Shown: in pieces, positions 1 through 9,800 of the stretch
Position numbering within the stretch: the first letter of the stretch is position 1
Layout of the letters: every line of letters begins with the position of its first letter
Origin: XN24 sp047921455
GTDB lineage: Bacteria > Pseudomonadota > Gammaproteobacteria > Steroidobacterales > XN24
DNA: 64,000 nucleotides
Reading direction: 5' to 3'
Assembly (NCBI GenBank): GCA_047921455.1
Contig: JBLRWC010000001.1
Coordinates: forward strand, 1-64,000
Program-made: the position numbers and the translations under genes
Notes under the pieces: model-generated
Database searches by the model: none
The model's input: only the letters and a program-made list of their open reading frames with translations
What the model was told of the DNA's origin: nothing

Positions 1-46
1 AAAACAGGCTCTTAACGGCCGGTCAGTGCGCCCTGCCGGGCGCACC

Positions 47-75
47 AAAAAAAAGCGGCCCCGGAGGGCCGCTTT
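47..75 (-). terminator. Rho-independent terminator of the decaheme cytochrome gene
   Basis: Read on the minus strand, a perfect 7-bp stem (AGCGGCC/GGCCGCT, 54-60 with 67-73) is followed by a run of eight T residues (47-54). It lies 35 bases past the stop of the decaheme cytochrome gene. A second inverted repeat, TGCGCCC-TGCC-GGGCGCA (27-44), lies just beyond it but has no T run on either strand. I see no gene in bases 1-46. Confidence 0.85.
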
Positions 76-109
76 CAAGTCGCGTAGACTTTTTATTGGC
101 GTTGTTGCG

Positions 110-2404
110 TTACGGCGTATGGCAAGCAGTACAGGCGCTGATCTCGCCCAGCAAGCCCTCGTGGGTCCCTTCGCCTTCCATGGAAGCGCCAAAGACCTGG
201 AAGTGCCGCTTGACGGGATCCGGCCCCGCCAGACCACTTGCGTGGCAGGAGTAGCACGTCGAGGCCTCGGCCGAATTCACGCCACCGGTTCCGGCGAGGT
301 ACTCCGCCGCCATGCCATCGGCAATAACGCCGAGGCGCTTCATGCCGTCAACCGGGAAGTCGTAGCTGCCCGGCACATGGCAGGACTGGCAATCCAGCAC
401 CGAATTGGAATTGGTCACGTAAAGATAGCCGTGATCGCGACGCCGATCGAAGCGCTCACGCTTCTCGCCGATCCCGTGCAAGGCGTGGGCAATGTACATC
501 AAGTCCACGGTCCCTTGCTCCACGCTGCCATCCTGGCTCAACGAACCCGGGTTGTGACAGATCACACAGGCCGCCGCCACGTCGTCGTTGGCCGTCCAGC
601 CGCCGTGCCTGTCAATGGTGGTGTGGCAGGAGTTGCACGAGGCAGCGCTGACGACCTGGCGCCGGTTGTTGGTCACGTTGGTGGCGTCCTCGCCCAGCGT
701 GATCGTGCCCACGGCGGTGTTCGGGGTGATCCCATCGATCGAGCCACGGCCCACGACCACAAAGCCGTTACGGCCGGCGGTCGCTTCGGCCGGCAGCAGA
801 TCGAAGGTGCTGGTCGCCAGCGTGCCATCGAACACGGTAGCCTGGCTTGTGAACGGATCGCCCGCCGCACCGCTGGCGCGCACGAGACCGTCGTTGGTCC
901 AGTCGTCGCCGTAACCCCAGCCGATGCCGACGGTTATAGCGCCGCCGTAGAAGCCTTCCAGGGCGTACGGAACGCCCTCGGCATCGACCACCTGCCACGT
1001 CACCACCGCCGCTTCTCCAGCGACGGCATTGCTGACGCTGAGAATCTCGATTTTGAACTCGGTCGCCTGCCGTTCGAGGTCGGCCAGGGCAACGCTGACG
1101 CCATGATAGTCATCCGCCGTCGGCGCGAAACCCGTATCATCAGCATTGTGGCAGGTACTGCAATCCGTCATGCCACCATGGAATACCGGCGCATTCGGGA
1201 AGGCCTCCAACGGGTCATCACCCACATGGCAGCTCAGGCAGATCTCGTAGCTCACTGCGTTCCACTTGGCTTCCGCAACGGGACCCTCGTCCTTGTGGCA
1301 GCTGGCGCAGTTCTGCGGTCCGACCGCGCGACCGAACAGCCAGTCGGGGTAGCGAACGTCGCTGTAGTCGCGATCGGCAACCTTGTAGCCATCGATGCCG
1401 GCGTGGATCTTGTGGACCATGACCGCAGTGTCAATGTTGGTCCAGCCGCCCACTTCCGCCACCGAATTAGTGGAATCAAAAGTGTAGTCATTGTGGCAGC
1501 TCGAGCACAGCTCGGGCTCGTGGCGCTGGTTGCCGTGCACGTTGAACACCACGCGGTCGCTGTGGCAGCCGGAGCAGGACGCCTTGCTCATGACGGCGTT
1601 CGGGTCCTCAGCCGGAACACCGGCGCCCGTGAAATAGCCGATGGCATTGAAGCGGGAGACCCCGATCGAACGACTGGTCACGCCGATGCGATAGATAGCG
1701 TTGTCGTCCCAGCCAGCGCCGTCTGCGGCGATGCCGTCGAGAATTTCCTGCACGTAGCCGCAGTAAGCCGTCGTCGAGTCCTCACCGCAATACAGCGCGG
1801 CGGTATCCTCGCCGTCGCGGCGCCACACGACGCCGTCGCTGAAGTCGACCGGTCCCGGGCCGTTATAGTCGGCATTCGGACTCTGGATGAACGTAGTGAA
1901 CTGTCCGCCCATGCCGCCACTTACCGCGCTGTCGCCCTGGAGGCGCAGATTGCCGGCGCGCACGACCGTGGCGCCGTCGCCCGGACCTATGGCCCGCTGC
2001 AGCAAGCTCAGCCAGGAGCCCTGCTCGGGCAGCCATTTCGCCAGCGTAAGCTCAACATTGACGGTGTCCTGCGTATAGCCGTCAATGGTAAAGGTAACCT
2101 CGATTTCGGTCGGGTTGCTCGTAGTGACTCTCACTTCATCGATGCGCGCATCGACAAAGTCAGGCACCGGCAGCGCGTGAACAGAAGACATCGAGAGGGG
2201 TGCATCGGCCGGATCTCCGGGCGGCCCAACAGGTCCCGTGTCACCAGTCTCCCCGGGGGGACCGGCAGGACCCTCCGGGCCCGTAGCGCCCGGAGCGCCC
2301 GTCGCGCCGTCCCGGCCGTCCCGGCCGTCATCGCCGGAACAGCCGGCAAACGCGAGCGAAGCTGCCACGATGGCAGTCGCCAATAATTTCATCCAGTTAC
2401 TCAT
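110..2404 (-). CDS. OmcA/MtrC family decaheme c-type cytochrome, outer-membrane lipoprotein
   Basis: The 764-residue product has a lipoprotein signal ending in LAFAGC (Cys22), then a collagen-like Gly-X-Y stretch at about residues 24-68, a beta-rich region, and ten CXXCH heme sites (CSGCH, CSSCH, CASCH, CLSCH, CSTCH, CNSCH, CVICH, CQSCH, CYSCH, CTACH), the last one at the extreme C-terminus. Ten hemes plus a lipobox is the hallmark of the OmcA/MtrC family, whose known members carry electrons to minerals or other extracellular acceptors. The start at 2404 is chosen because GGGGAGG lies just upstream and the signal peptide begins there; an in-frame start 23 codons earlier has no such support. 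The porin gene lies upstream on the same strand, but a terminator separates the two. The physiological acceptor is unknown. Confidence 0.93.
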   Translation of the reverse strand: MSNWMKLLATAIVAASLAFAGCSGDDGRDGRDGATGAPGATGPEGPAGPPGETGDTGPVGPPGDPADAPLSMSSVHALPVPDFVDARIDEVRVTTSNPTEIEVTFTIDGYTQDTVNVELTLAKWLPEQGSWLSLLQRAIGPGDGATVVRAGNLRLQGDSAVSGGMGGQFTTFIQSPNADYNGPGPVDFSDGVVWRRDGEDTAALYCGEDSTTAYCGYVQEILDGIAADGAGWDDNAIYRIGVTSRSIGVSRFNAIGYFTGAGVPAEDPNAVMSKASCSGCHSDRVVFNVHGNQRHEPELCSSCHNDYTFDSTNSVAEVGGWTNIDTAVMVHKIHAGIDGYKVADRDYSDVRYPDWLFGRAVGPQNCASCHKDEGPVAEAKWNAVSYEICLSCHVGDDPLEAFPNAPVFHGGMTDCSTCHNADDTGFAPTADDYHGVSVALADLERQATEFKIEILSVSNAVAGEAAVVTWQVVDAEGVPYALEGFYGGAITVGIGWGYGDDWTNDGLVRASGAAGDPFTSQATVFDGTLATSTFDLLPAEATAGRNGFVVVGRGSIDGITPNTAVGTITLGEDATNVTNNRRQVVSAASCNSCHTTIDRHGGWTANDDVAAACVICHNPGSLSQDGSVEQGTVDLMYIAHALHGIGEKRERFDRRRDHGYLYVTNSNSVLDCQSCHVPGSYDFPVDGMKRLGVIADGMAAEYLAGTGGVNSAEASTCYSCHASGLAGPDPVKRHFQVFGASMEGEGTHEGLLGEISACTACHTP

Positions 2405-2616
2405 CAAAATCCTCCCCAATCGGAACTGGTTTTGTTCCACAAAAAAACCGTTTGCCGTTAGTGTCCACCGCATCCTGCGCAGATAGTGACACTGGCACGC
2501 TGTTCACAATACATACCTAACCCATTGATTAATATTGCGTATATTACTCAGCTGAATCGCAATGCCAACGCTTCTCATTCGCGCCAGTGAGCCTGCGGGA
2601 ACCCCGGCGCGAAACC
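2405..2616. promoter_or_regulatory. AT-rich promoter region of the decaheme cytochrome
   Basis: Bases 2505-2570 are much more AT-rich than the surroundings, with several TATT/TTAAT runs, and lie 100-170 bases before the cytochrome start on the minus strand. The upstream porin terminator ends at the far side, so an independent promoter is expected here. I could not fix a -35/-10 pair by eye. Confidence 0.4.
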
Positions 2617-2646
2617 AAAAAAAACGGGCGGCCCTGGGGCCGCCCG
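2617..2646 (-). terminator. Rho-independent terminator of the porin gene
   Basis: On the minus strand a GC-rich inverted repeat (CGGGCGGCC with GGCCGCCCG, four-base loop) is followed by eight T residues (2617-2624). It sits 35 bases past the porin stop codon, so porin and decaheme cytochrome are probably separate transcripts. Confidence 0.9.
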
Positions 2647-2680
2647 TTTTCCCAACCAGAAGGTTGAATCGTCGCTTCGC

Positions 2681-3763
2681 TTAGAAGAACACCTGCGCCT
2701 GCACGCGGAAGGCGTCCTTCTTTGAGCCATCGATGATGATGTCATCGATCGAGTACTCGGCGCCGATCTTCGCGCGATGGCCGCTGATGTAATACGTCAG
2801 GCCAAGACCCACCGTATCCAGCTTCGTGCCGACGTCCGGGTCCTGCTGCTGCCAGCGCAACACCGGCTGCCACTTGCTGCCGGTCGGCAGGAACGCCACC
2901 TGCAGGCTGCCGCTGTTACCGTCACCGAAGCCACCGACCACGCCGTCCCAATCGATGTACGTGCCATTGAACGACAGGTGACCGGCGCCGAGCGTCTTCT
3001 CCACGGTGAAGAACAGGCTCCAGGCCTCGTGATCGTCGGCATTACTGCGGCTCATGTTGTCATAGCCGGCGCCGAAGGTGACCACGTCGAGCGCGCCCAG
3101 GCTGTTCTGGTTGAAGAACCAGCCGCCCTGCGGCGTCGCCAGGTTGACGGTCACCATACCGGTGATACGGCCGTCACCGCCGGGATTACGAACATTGTCG
3201 CGATCGCCGGCAAAGTAACCGACCCGGTAATGCACCATGCCGCCACCGAACAGGCCGCGGGCCATGATGCCGTCGTCACGCCAGAAGGCGCCGCTGGGCG
3301 TCGTGGGCTGGTTCGCCAGCATCCGGGTGGGGTAATCGATGGCTGTCAGCGAGACGGCGGACGACTGGTTGTCGATCGTGAACGGCACCAGCATGCGGCC
3401 GACCATCACGTTGAACTCCGGCGCGATGCGGTAATCTATGAACGCATCGGTGAGCACCGGATCCTGGCGGACGCCGGCGGCATTGCCGGACGCGGCGTCG
3501 TAGTTCAGGAAGAAATGCACATTGTCCGCGGCCTGGCCGAGCAGCATGAAGCGGTTGCGGCGGGTGAAGAAATCATCGCTGCGGCTGCCGTCGGCGGTGC
3601 CATCATCGATACTCTGGTACCAGAACTGGTGCAGGTAGCCCATTTGCACCCACGCGGTGTCGCTGACTTCAAGCTTCGGACTCCATGCGCTCGCCGCCTG
3701 GGGCGCAAGCGCCAACGCGGCTGCCGCCAGCAAGCCGCTGGAGAGGGTTTTATTCATTCGCAT
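2681..3763 (-). CDS. Outer-membrane beta-barrel porin
   Basis: The 360-residue product has a clear Sec signal peptide (MRMNKTLSSGLLAAA..., cleavage after AASA), alternating amphipathic segments throughout, and a C-terminal Phe (...VQAQVFF), the usual signal for barrel assembly. The length fits a 16-18-strand porin of the phosphate-selective O/P type. It is about half the size of MtrB/PioB-type sheaths (around 700 residues), so despite lying next to a decaheme cytochrome it is not a standard MtrB. AGGAGA six bases ahead of ATG 3763 supports the start. Substrate unknown; a role with the cytochrome is suggested only by position. Confidence 0.82.
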   Translation of the reverse strand: MRMNKTLSSGLLAAAALALAPQAASAWSPKLEVSDTAWVQMGYLHQFWYQSIDDGTADGSRSDDFFTRRNRFMLLGQAADNVHFFLNYDAASGNAAGVRQDPVLTDAFIDYRIAPEFNVMVGRMLVPFTIDNQSSAVSLTAIDYPTRMLANQPTTPSGAFWRDDGIMARGLFGGGMVHYRVGYFAGDRDNVRNPGGDGRITGMVTVNLATPQGGWFFNQNSLGALDVVTFGAGYDNMSRSNADDHEAWSLFFTVEKTLGAGHLSFNGTYIDWDGVVGGFGDGNSGSLQVAFLPTGSKWQPVLRWQQQDPDVGTKLDTVGLGLTYYISGHRAKIGAEYSIDDIIIDGSKKDAFRVQAQVFF

Positions 3764-3956
3764 CGTTTTTCTCCTGATGAGTAACTCGTCATTCAGTTGT
3801 CTGGAGGCAACTGCGCACGCCTATGATCAGCCACGGCGCTACGCTAATGGTATTAGCTGAAAGTCTAAGTTTCTGCTACCTGAACGCGGTTTTTATCAGG
3901 GATAACCGAAACACCGGCAAAATCCAGCGTGGCAAAAAAACAACGTTTCTGCGCGC

Positions 3957-3978
3957 GCAGCGGCGGTGCAGCGGCGGT
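3957..3978. repeat. Tandem 11-bp direct repeat upstream of acs
   Basis: GCAGCGGCGGT occurs twice in direct succession (3957-3967 and 3968-3978), one helical turn apart, about 160 bases before the acs start. It could be a paired protein-binding site or a replication-slippage product. Confidence 0.6.
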
Positions 3979-4030
3979 GCGAATGCGAATCGCAGTTGCG
4001 CTAAGCTTGGGCACACAGCATTCGCCGTTG

Positions 4031-4044
4031 CTGCGACGAAGGTC
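4031..4044 (+). promoter_or_regulatory. Candidate CrbR-type operator upstream of acs
   Basis: CTGCGACGAAGGTC, 96 bases before the acs start, matches CTGCGACTAAGGTC at 10973-10986 (13 of 14 bases) upstream of the DUF4212/symporter pair. Both downstream genes are known-type targets of CrbS/CrbR acetate control, and both regulators are encoded between the two sites. A TAATGT just after the element could serve as a -10 box. The assignment to CrbR is an inference from shared position; I have not compared it with a published site. Confidence 0.45.
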
Positions 4045-4139
4045 TAATGTACTCCCCGACAGGTGGAATCAAGACTCAGGACATGAACTAACACCCCACC
4101 GCGCCTGCCCGCGGGCCCCGGGGACATAAGGAGGACTCA

Positions 4140-6089
4140 ATGACCGGATCCAAGCTCTATCCGGTGCCGGCCGAATTCGCCGCGGCCGCCCATTGCAACA
4201 AGGAAAAATACGCGGAAATGTACGCTGCGTCGGTGGCTGACCCGGAAAAATTCTGGGCGGAGCACGGCAAACGGATTGACTGGATCCGACCCTACAGCAA
4301 GGTCAAGGACGTCTCCTTCGACCGGCAGAACCTGCACATCAAGTGGTTCGAGGACGGCACGCTGAATGCCAGCGCCAACTGCCTGGACCGCCATCTCGAC
4401 AAGCGCGGCGACCAGCCGGCCATCATCTGGGAAGGCGACGACCCCGCCGAGTCGAAGCACATCAGCTACCGCGAACTCTACGAACAGGTCTGCCGTTTCG
4501 CCAATGGCCTGAAGTCGCTCGGCATCGGCAAGGGCGACATGATCACCATCTACATGCCCATGATCCCCGAGGCCGCCGTAGCGATGCTCGCCTGCGCACG
4601 CATCGGAGCGCCCCACTCCATCGTGTTCGGCGGCTTCTCGCCGGAATCCGTGGCCGGCCGTGTGCAGGACTGCAATTCCAAGCTCATCATTACTGCCGAC
4701 GAAGGCCTGCGCGGCGGGCGCAAGGTGCCGTTGAAGGCCAACGTCGACCGCGCGCTCGAGCAGCACAAGCTCGCCAGCGTCGAGAACGTCGTCGTGATCA
4801 AGCGCACCGGCGGCAAGGTCGACTGGCAGGACGGCCGGGACGTCTGGTACGAGGAACTCGTCGCCGACCAGCCGCCCGAGTGCCCGCCGGCGGAAATGGG
4901 CGCCGAGGACACCTTGTTCATCCTGTACACCTCGGGCTCGACGGGCCAGCCGAAGGGCGTGCTGCATACCACCGGCGGCTACATGGTGTTCGCCGCCATG
5001 ACCCACCAGTACATCTTTGATTACCGGGACGGCGACATCTACTGGTGCACCGCCGACGTCGGCTGGGTGACCGGCCACAGCTACATCGTCTACGGTCCGC
5101 TCGCCAACGGGGCCACGACGCTGATGTTTGAAGGTGTGCCTAACTACCCGGATACCTCGCGTTTCTGGCAAGTAGTGGACAAGCACAAGGTGACTATTTT
5201 CTACACCGCGCCAACGGCCATCCGCGCCCTGATGCGCGAAGGCGACGAGCCGGTCAAGAAAACCAGCCGTAAAAGCCTGCGGCTGCTGGGCTCGGTCGGT
5301 GAACCAATCAATCCCGAGGCCTGGGAATGGTATTACCGCGTGGTCGGTGACGCCCGCTGCCCCATCGTGGATACCTGGTGGCAGACCGAGACCGGTGGGA
5401 TCCTGATCACGCCGCTGCCGGGCGCGACCGACCTGAAACCGGGCTCGGCGACGCTGCCGTTTTTCGGCGTCCAGCCGGCCATCGTGGACGGCGAGGGGAA
5501 CGTCCTCGAGGGCGCCACCGAGGGCAACCTCGTGCTGCTCGACAGCTGGCCGGGACAGATGCGCACGGTTTACGGCGACCACGAGCGCTTCGCGCAGACC
5601 TATTTCGCGACCTTCCCGGGCACCTATTTCACCGGCGATGGCGCGCGCCGCGACGAGGACGGCTATTACTGGATCACCGGGCGCGTCGACGACGTGCTCA
5701 ATGTCTCGGGTCACCGCATGGGCACGGCCGAGATCGAGAGCGCCCTCGTCGCCCATCCGAAAGTCGCGGAAGCGGCGGTAGTCGGGTTCCCGCATGACAT
5801 CAAGGGCCAGGGCGTATTCTGCTATGTCACGCTGCAGGCCGGCGAGGATCCCAGCCCGGAGCTCAACAAGGAGCTGCGCGCCTGGGTGCGCAACGAGATC
5901 GGCCCCATCGCCACCCCCGACGTCATCCAGTTCGCACCGGGGCTGCCGAAAACACGCTCGGGCAAGATCATGCGCCGCATCCTGCGCAAGGTGGCGGCCA
6001 ATGAATATGGCAACCTGGGGGACACCTCGACCCTCGCCGATCCCGGCGTGGTCGACGACCTGATCGAGAATCGCAAGAAGCTGGGCTGA
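4140..6089 (+). CDS. acs: Acetyl-CoA synthetase (AMP-forming)
   Basis: The 649-residue enzyme activates acetate with ATP and CoA through an acetyl-AMP intermediate in the cytoplasm. It has the family's usual length and order: N-terminal acetyl-CoA synthetase cap, the P-loop YTSGSTGQPKG near residue 263, WWQTETGG near 414, the hinge and SGHRMGTAEIE, and PKTRSGK near the end. The Lys of the last motif is residue 609, the same number as the acetylation-controlled Lys609 of Salmonella Acs. AAGGAGG six bases before ATG is an excellent ribosome site. The CrbR regulator gene follows on the same strand and the CrbS sensor lies beyond, matching known CrbS/R control of acs in Vibrio and Pseudomonas. 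Confidence 0.97.
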   Translation: MTGSKLYPVPAEFAAAAHCNKEKYAEMYAASVADPEKFWAEHGKRIDWIRPYSKVKDVSFDRQNLHIKWFEDGTLNASANCLDRHLDKRGDQPAIIWEGDDPAESKHISYRELYEQVCRFANGLKSLGIGKGDMITIYMPMIPEAAVAMLACARIGAPHSIVFGGFSPESVAGRVQDCNSKLIITADEGLRGGRKVPLKANVDRALEQHKLASVENVVVIKRTGGKVDWQDGRDVWYEELVADQPPECPPAEMGAEDTLFILYTSGSTGQPKGVLHTTGGYMVFAAMTHQYIFDYRDGDIYWCTADVGWVTGHSYIVYGPLANGATTLMFEGVPNYPDTSRFWQVVDKHKVTIFYTAPTAIRALMREGDEPVKKTSRKSLRLLGSVGEPINPEAWEWYYRVVGDARCPIVDTWWQTETGGILITPLPGATDLKPGSATLPFFGVQPAIVDGEGNVLEGATEGNLVLLDSWPGQMRTVYGDHERFAQTYFATFPGTYFTGDGARRDEDGYYWITGRVDDVLNVSGHRMGTAEIESALVAHPKVAEAAVVGFPHDIKGQGVFCYVTLQAGEDPSPELNKELRAWVRNEIGPIATPDVIQFAPGLPKTRSGKIMRRILRKVAANEYGNLGDTSTLADPGVVDDLIENRKKLG

Positions 6090-6141
6090 CGCTGGCCGCA
6101 TCTCGGGCGGCGGCACGGATGCCGGCACTGACAATACTCGG

Positions 6142-6163
6142 GCCGGGGCCCCAGGGCCCCGGC
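6142..6163. other. GC-rich hairpin between acs and crbR
   Basis: GCCGGGGCCC and GGGCCCCGGC (6142-6151, 6154-6163) form a near-perfect 10-base inverted repeat with no T run after it. It could slow or protect transcripts leaving acs and so separate acs from crbR expression, but it is not a standard intrinsic terminator. Confidence 0.5.
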
Positions 6164-6187
6164 GCCGGTCACCGGGAAACAGGACTC

Positions 6188-6847
6188 ATGGGCGACAACG
6201 CGCGGATCATCGTGGCGGACGACCACCCGCTTTTCCGGGAGGCGCTCCAGCAAGCGCTGACGCCCATGATGCCTGGCGTCAGCTTCATCGAGGCCGAGTC
6301 CTTCGAGTCCCTGCAAACCGCGGTCAGCGAATGCGAGGACGCGGACCTGGTGTTGCTCGACCTGGAGATGCCTGGCGCCCAGGGCTTCTCCGTGCTGGCA
6401 TGGCTGCGCACCCAGCACCCGGCACTGCCGGTGGTGGTGGTCTCGGCCACCAGTGACGCCGGCGTCATGCGGCGCGCAGTGGACCTCGGCGCGTCCGGCT
6501 TTATTCCCAAGTCCTCCCCGGTAGAGACCATTTCGGACGCCATCGCCGCCGTCCTCGAGGGCGAGATCTGGTTACCGGAAGCCGCGCTGGCGCTGGACGA
6601 TTCCGGTGTTTCCGAGCACGAGGAACTGGCGCGCCGCGTTGCCAGCCTGACGCCGCAGCAGTTCCGCGTGCTCGACATGCTGGCCGAAGGCCTGTTGAAC
6701 AAGCAGATAGCCGCTGAACTGCAGGTCTCGGAAGCGACCGTCAAGGCGCATGTAACGGCCATTTTTCGCAAGCTCGGGGTGCGCAGCCGTACCCAGGCGG
6801 CGGTCGCTGCGCGGCGCCTCGAAGCATCCGCAAGACCGAGCCCCTAG
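6188..6847 (+). CDS. crbR: LuxR-type response regulator, CrbR-like
   Basis: The 219-residue protein has an N-terminal receiver domain (acidic pair VADDHP, phosphoacceptor Asp58 in LVLLDLEMPG, Lys in GFIPKSS) and a C-terminal LuxR/NarL helix-turn-helix (LTPQQFRVLDMLAEGLLNKQIA). Start 6188 is preferred because AGGA precedes it and the receiver domain begins at once; an upstream in-frame ATG (6119) adds a Pro/Gly-rich stretch unlike the family. It follows acs by about 100 bases and faces the sensor kinase gene tail to tail. In Vibrio cholerae the CrbS/CrbR pair switches on acs, so this is the expected partner of the large kinase at 6873-10856. Confidence 0.88.
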   Translation: MGDNARIIVADDHPLFREALQQALTPMMPGVSFIEAESFESLQTAVSECEDADLVLLDLEMPGAQGFSVLAWLRTQHPALPVVVVSATSDAGVMRRAVDLGASGFIPKSSPVETISDAIAAVLEGEIWLPEAALALDDSGVSEHEELARRVASLTPQQFRVLDMLAEGLLNKQIAAELQVSEATVKAHVTAIFRKLGVRSRTQAAVAARRLEASARPSP

Positions 6848-6872
6848 CAGCACCGGGAGTCTCCTCACACGC

Positions 6873-9800
6873 CTAGCCGGCGGCCGCTGCCCGCGCCGCG
6901 TCGGCCACCGCCTGGCGCCGGGCGAGCAATAACTGGCTCATGATGGCCCGCAGCGCGGCCGGCTTGACCGGCTTGCGCATAATGGCGAAACCCGTGTTAC
7001 GCACATGTTCGCGCACCTCCTCGCCATAGTCGGCCGTGATGATCACGGCCGGCACGTCGCCCCAGCGCGCCCGCACCGCGCTGATCGTCTTCAGGCCGGT
7101 GTCGCCGCCATCGAGATGGAAATCCGCCAGTAACAGGTCGGGCGGGCGGGCGGCCTGTTCGAGGACAGCAAGCGCCGTGGCGGTATCCGTCGCAGTGAGC
7201 ACCTGGCAGGACCACCCTTCCAGCAGTCGTGACATGCCCTCTAGAATATTGTGTTCGTTGTCCACGCAAAGCACGACGGCCTCGTCGAGACGCGCGGCAG
7301 GCACCGCCGGGTCGGGAGCCGGCAGGACCGCGGCCTCGGCGCGGGAAATAGGCACTTCGACGGAAAACACGGAACCGCGGCCAAGTTCCGAACGGACATC
7401 GACACGATGTTCCAGCGCCCGGGCCATGCGCTGCACGATGGCCAGGCCCAGGCCCATGCCCTTGGCGCCGAATTCGTCGCGCGCCTGGAAGCGGCGAAAC
7501 TCTTCATAGATATCCTTCTCGAGGTGCTCGGCCGGAATGCCGGGCCCGGTGTCGAACACCTGGATGACCAGCGTGTCGCCGCGACGACGGCAACCCATCA
7601 AGACGCGGCCCTGCTTCGTGTAGCGCAGCGCGTTGGAAAGGAAGTTCTGCAGGATACGGCGCAGGAACTGGCGATCGCTGTGCACCGTCGCGCGGCACGG
7701 CACGGCGCGGAACACGATGCCGCGCTCGCGCGCGATAATGCCGAATTCCACCCTGAGCGTCTCGAGCACGTCTTCCACCCGGAAGTCGGTATACCGTGGC
7801 TCGAGCGCGCCGGCATCGAGCTTGGAGATGTCGAGCAGCGCCATCAGCAGTTCCTCGGCCGCCCGCAGGGAACTGTCGATGCGGTCCACCGCGCGCAAGG
7901 TGCGCGCCTCGTGCTCTCCCTGGCCAAGCGCGGACGTGAACAGCCGGGCGGCGTTCAGAGGCTGCAACAAGTCATGGCTGGCGGCGGCCAGGAAGCGGGT
8001 TTTCGACAGGTTGGCGGCTTCCGCGTCGGCCTTCGCGTCACGCAACGCCCGCTCGATACGATTGCGTAATTCGATCTCGTTGCGCAACCGCCGGTTCACT
8101 TCGGAAAGCTCGCGGGTGCGGTCCTGCACACGCTGTTCCAGTGTGTCATACGCTTCCCGCAGGCCTTGCTGGGCGCGACGACGTTCCGTGATGTCGTGGA
8201 ACAGCGCGAAAAAACCCTGCACCTCCTCGCTCGCGTCGAATTGCGGAATATAGGTCGCTTCGGCGTAGCGGACACCGCCGTCCTCGTCCCTGGTGGATAC
8301 CTCGAAACTTTGGCGCACGCCGGCGAGCGCGCCCTCCATGTGCGCTTCGCGCGCCATGAACGATTCCCGGCCGAGAATCTCGTGGACGCGCCGGCCGCAG
8401 ATGGCGTCACGGTCCAGGCCGATGGCCTGTTCATAGGCCTTGTTGACGAAGCGGTAAACGAGCTCGCTGTCCACGTAGGCGATCAACACCGGCACGTTGT
8501 CCGTGTAGACGCGAATATTGGACTCGCTCTCGCGCAACGCCTGCTCGGTGTGCTTGTGCTCGGTGATGTCACTGAAACTGGCGACATAGCCGCCGCCCGG
8601 CAACGGGTTGACCCGCATCTCGATCACCGAGCCATCGTCCCGGATGCGTTCGAAGACGTGCGAGCCGCCGCGGTCGAAATGCGCCAGCCGCTTCTCGACG
8701 TGCTCCTCGACATCACCAGGCCCGCAGCGTCCCAACCGCGCGTTATGGCGAATCAGGGCTTCCACCGGCGTACCGATGCGCAGCAGGTCGTCGGGATAAT
8801 TGAATAATTCTGCGTAACGCCGATTCCAGGCCACCAGGCGCGAATCACGGTCAATCACGCTGATACCCTCGGCGACGTGCTCCAGCGTCGTTTCCAACAG
8901 GTCGCGGTTGAAGCGCGACACCTGCGAAGCCTCGCCGACGATGCTGGCCACATCCTCGATTTGCAGCTCGGCGCCCTTGAGCGCGGAGACCAGCACGGTA
9001 CGGGCAGCGGAAGCACCCATGGCGCCGGATAGCAGCCGCTCCGTCAGGTCGAGCACCGTGGCGTCCGCCCGCAGGCCCTCCGCGGTGGACAAGCCGCGCT
9101 CCCGGAGATGCGCCTCGAATGCGGCAGCCGCTTTCTCCCGGCCGATAAAGCGCTCGGCGAGAATGCGCAAATCGCCCACCTTGGCGGATCCCCGGACCCG
9201 GTTGGTGACGGGCATGATGCCGCCCTTGCCATTGGAGCCACCTTCACCACCGCTGACGAACGCAGCGGCCTGGCGGCGTTCCATCAGGCGTGGCGAGGTA
9301 TACAGCGACACGCCGACAAACAGCGCCAGGTTGATCCCGAGACTCCAGAACACACTGTGGCTGACCGGGTCGGCGCCGGCCAGGCCGAACAACGTGTAGG
9401 GGCTGAGCCAGGCCACACCGAAGGGCCCCTCGCTCACCAGGCTCATCGGCAGCCAGCCCGTCTGCGCGAAGGCCGGAATCAGCAAGGTCCAGGTCCAGAT
9501 GGTGAAACCGGCCCACATGCCGGCAAGCGCCCCGGCCCGCGTGGCGCGCCGCCAATACAGGCCGCCGATCATGGCCGGGCCGAACTGGGCCGCCAGCGCG
9601 AACGACAGCAGGCCGATCGACGCCAGCGCGCCGTACATGCCGATGACCCGGTAAACCAGCCAGGACATCGCGAGAATGCCGACGATCAGGATGCGCCGAA
9701 TCCGGATGAGCACCCGCGCCAGGTCGGGACTGCGCGAGACGCCCTCGCCGCGCAGCTTGACCAGTGCCGGCATGACGATTTCGTTGCACAACATGGTGCT

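Larger units (their letters stand above)
3764..4139. other. Divergent intergenic region between porin and acs
   Basis: This 376-base region holds the promoters of two divergent genes. It contains a tandem 11-base direct repeat (3957-3978), a GCGAAT doublet just after it, and a 14-base element (4031-4044) that recurs upstream of the acetate symporter genes. Short reading frames here have no family resemblance or convincing ribosome sites. I see no RNA gene. Confidence 0.7.

Noticed and set aside
26..2386. A 786-residue plus-strand frame over the decaheme cytochrome gene
   Set aside because: It is the antisense shadow of a GC-rich gene with ten heme motifs on the other strand, has no signal, domain or ribosome site, and its composition is Ala/Val/Arg-rich as expected for such shadows.
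2681..3763. The porin as an MtrB/PioB homologue
   Set aside because: It is half the expected length and lacks the N-terminal CXXC of MtrB; a general porin fits better.
4137..6134. A 665-residue minus-strand frame over acs
   Set aside because: Full overlap with a textbook acetyl-CoA synthetase gene; no motifs and no ribosome site.
6142..6163. Hairpin after acs as an intrinsic terminator
   Set aside because: No T run follows on either strand, so it is listed only as a hairpin.
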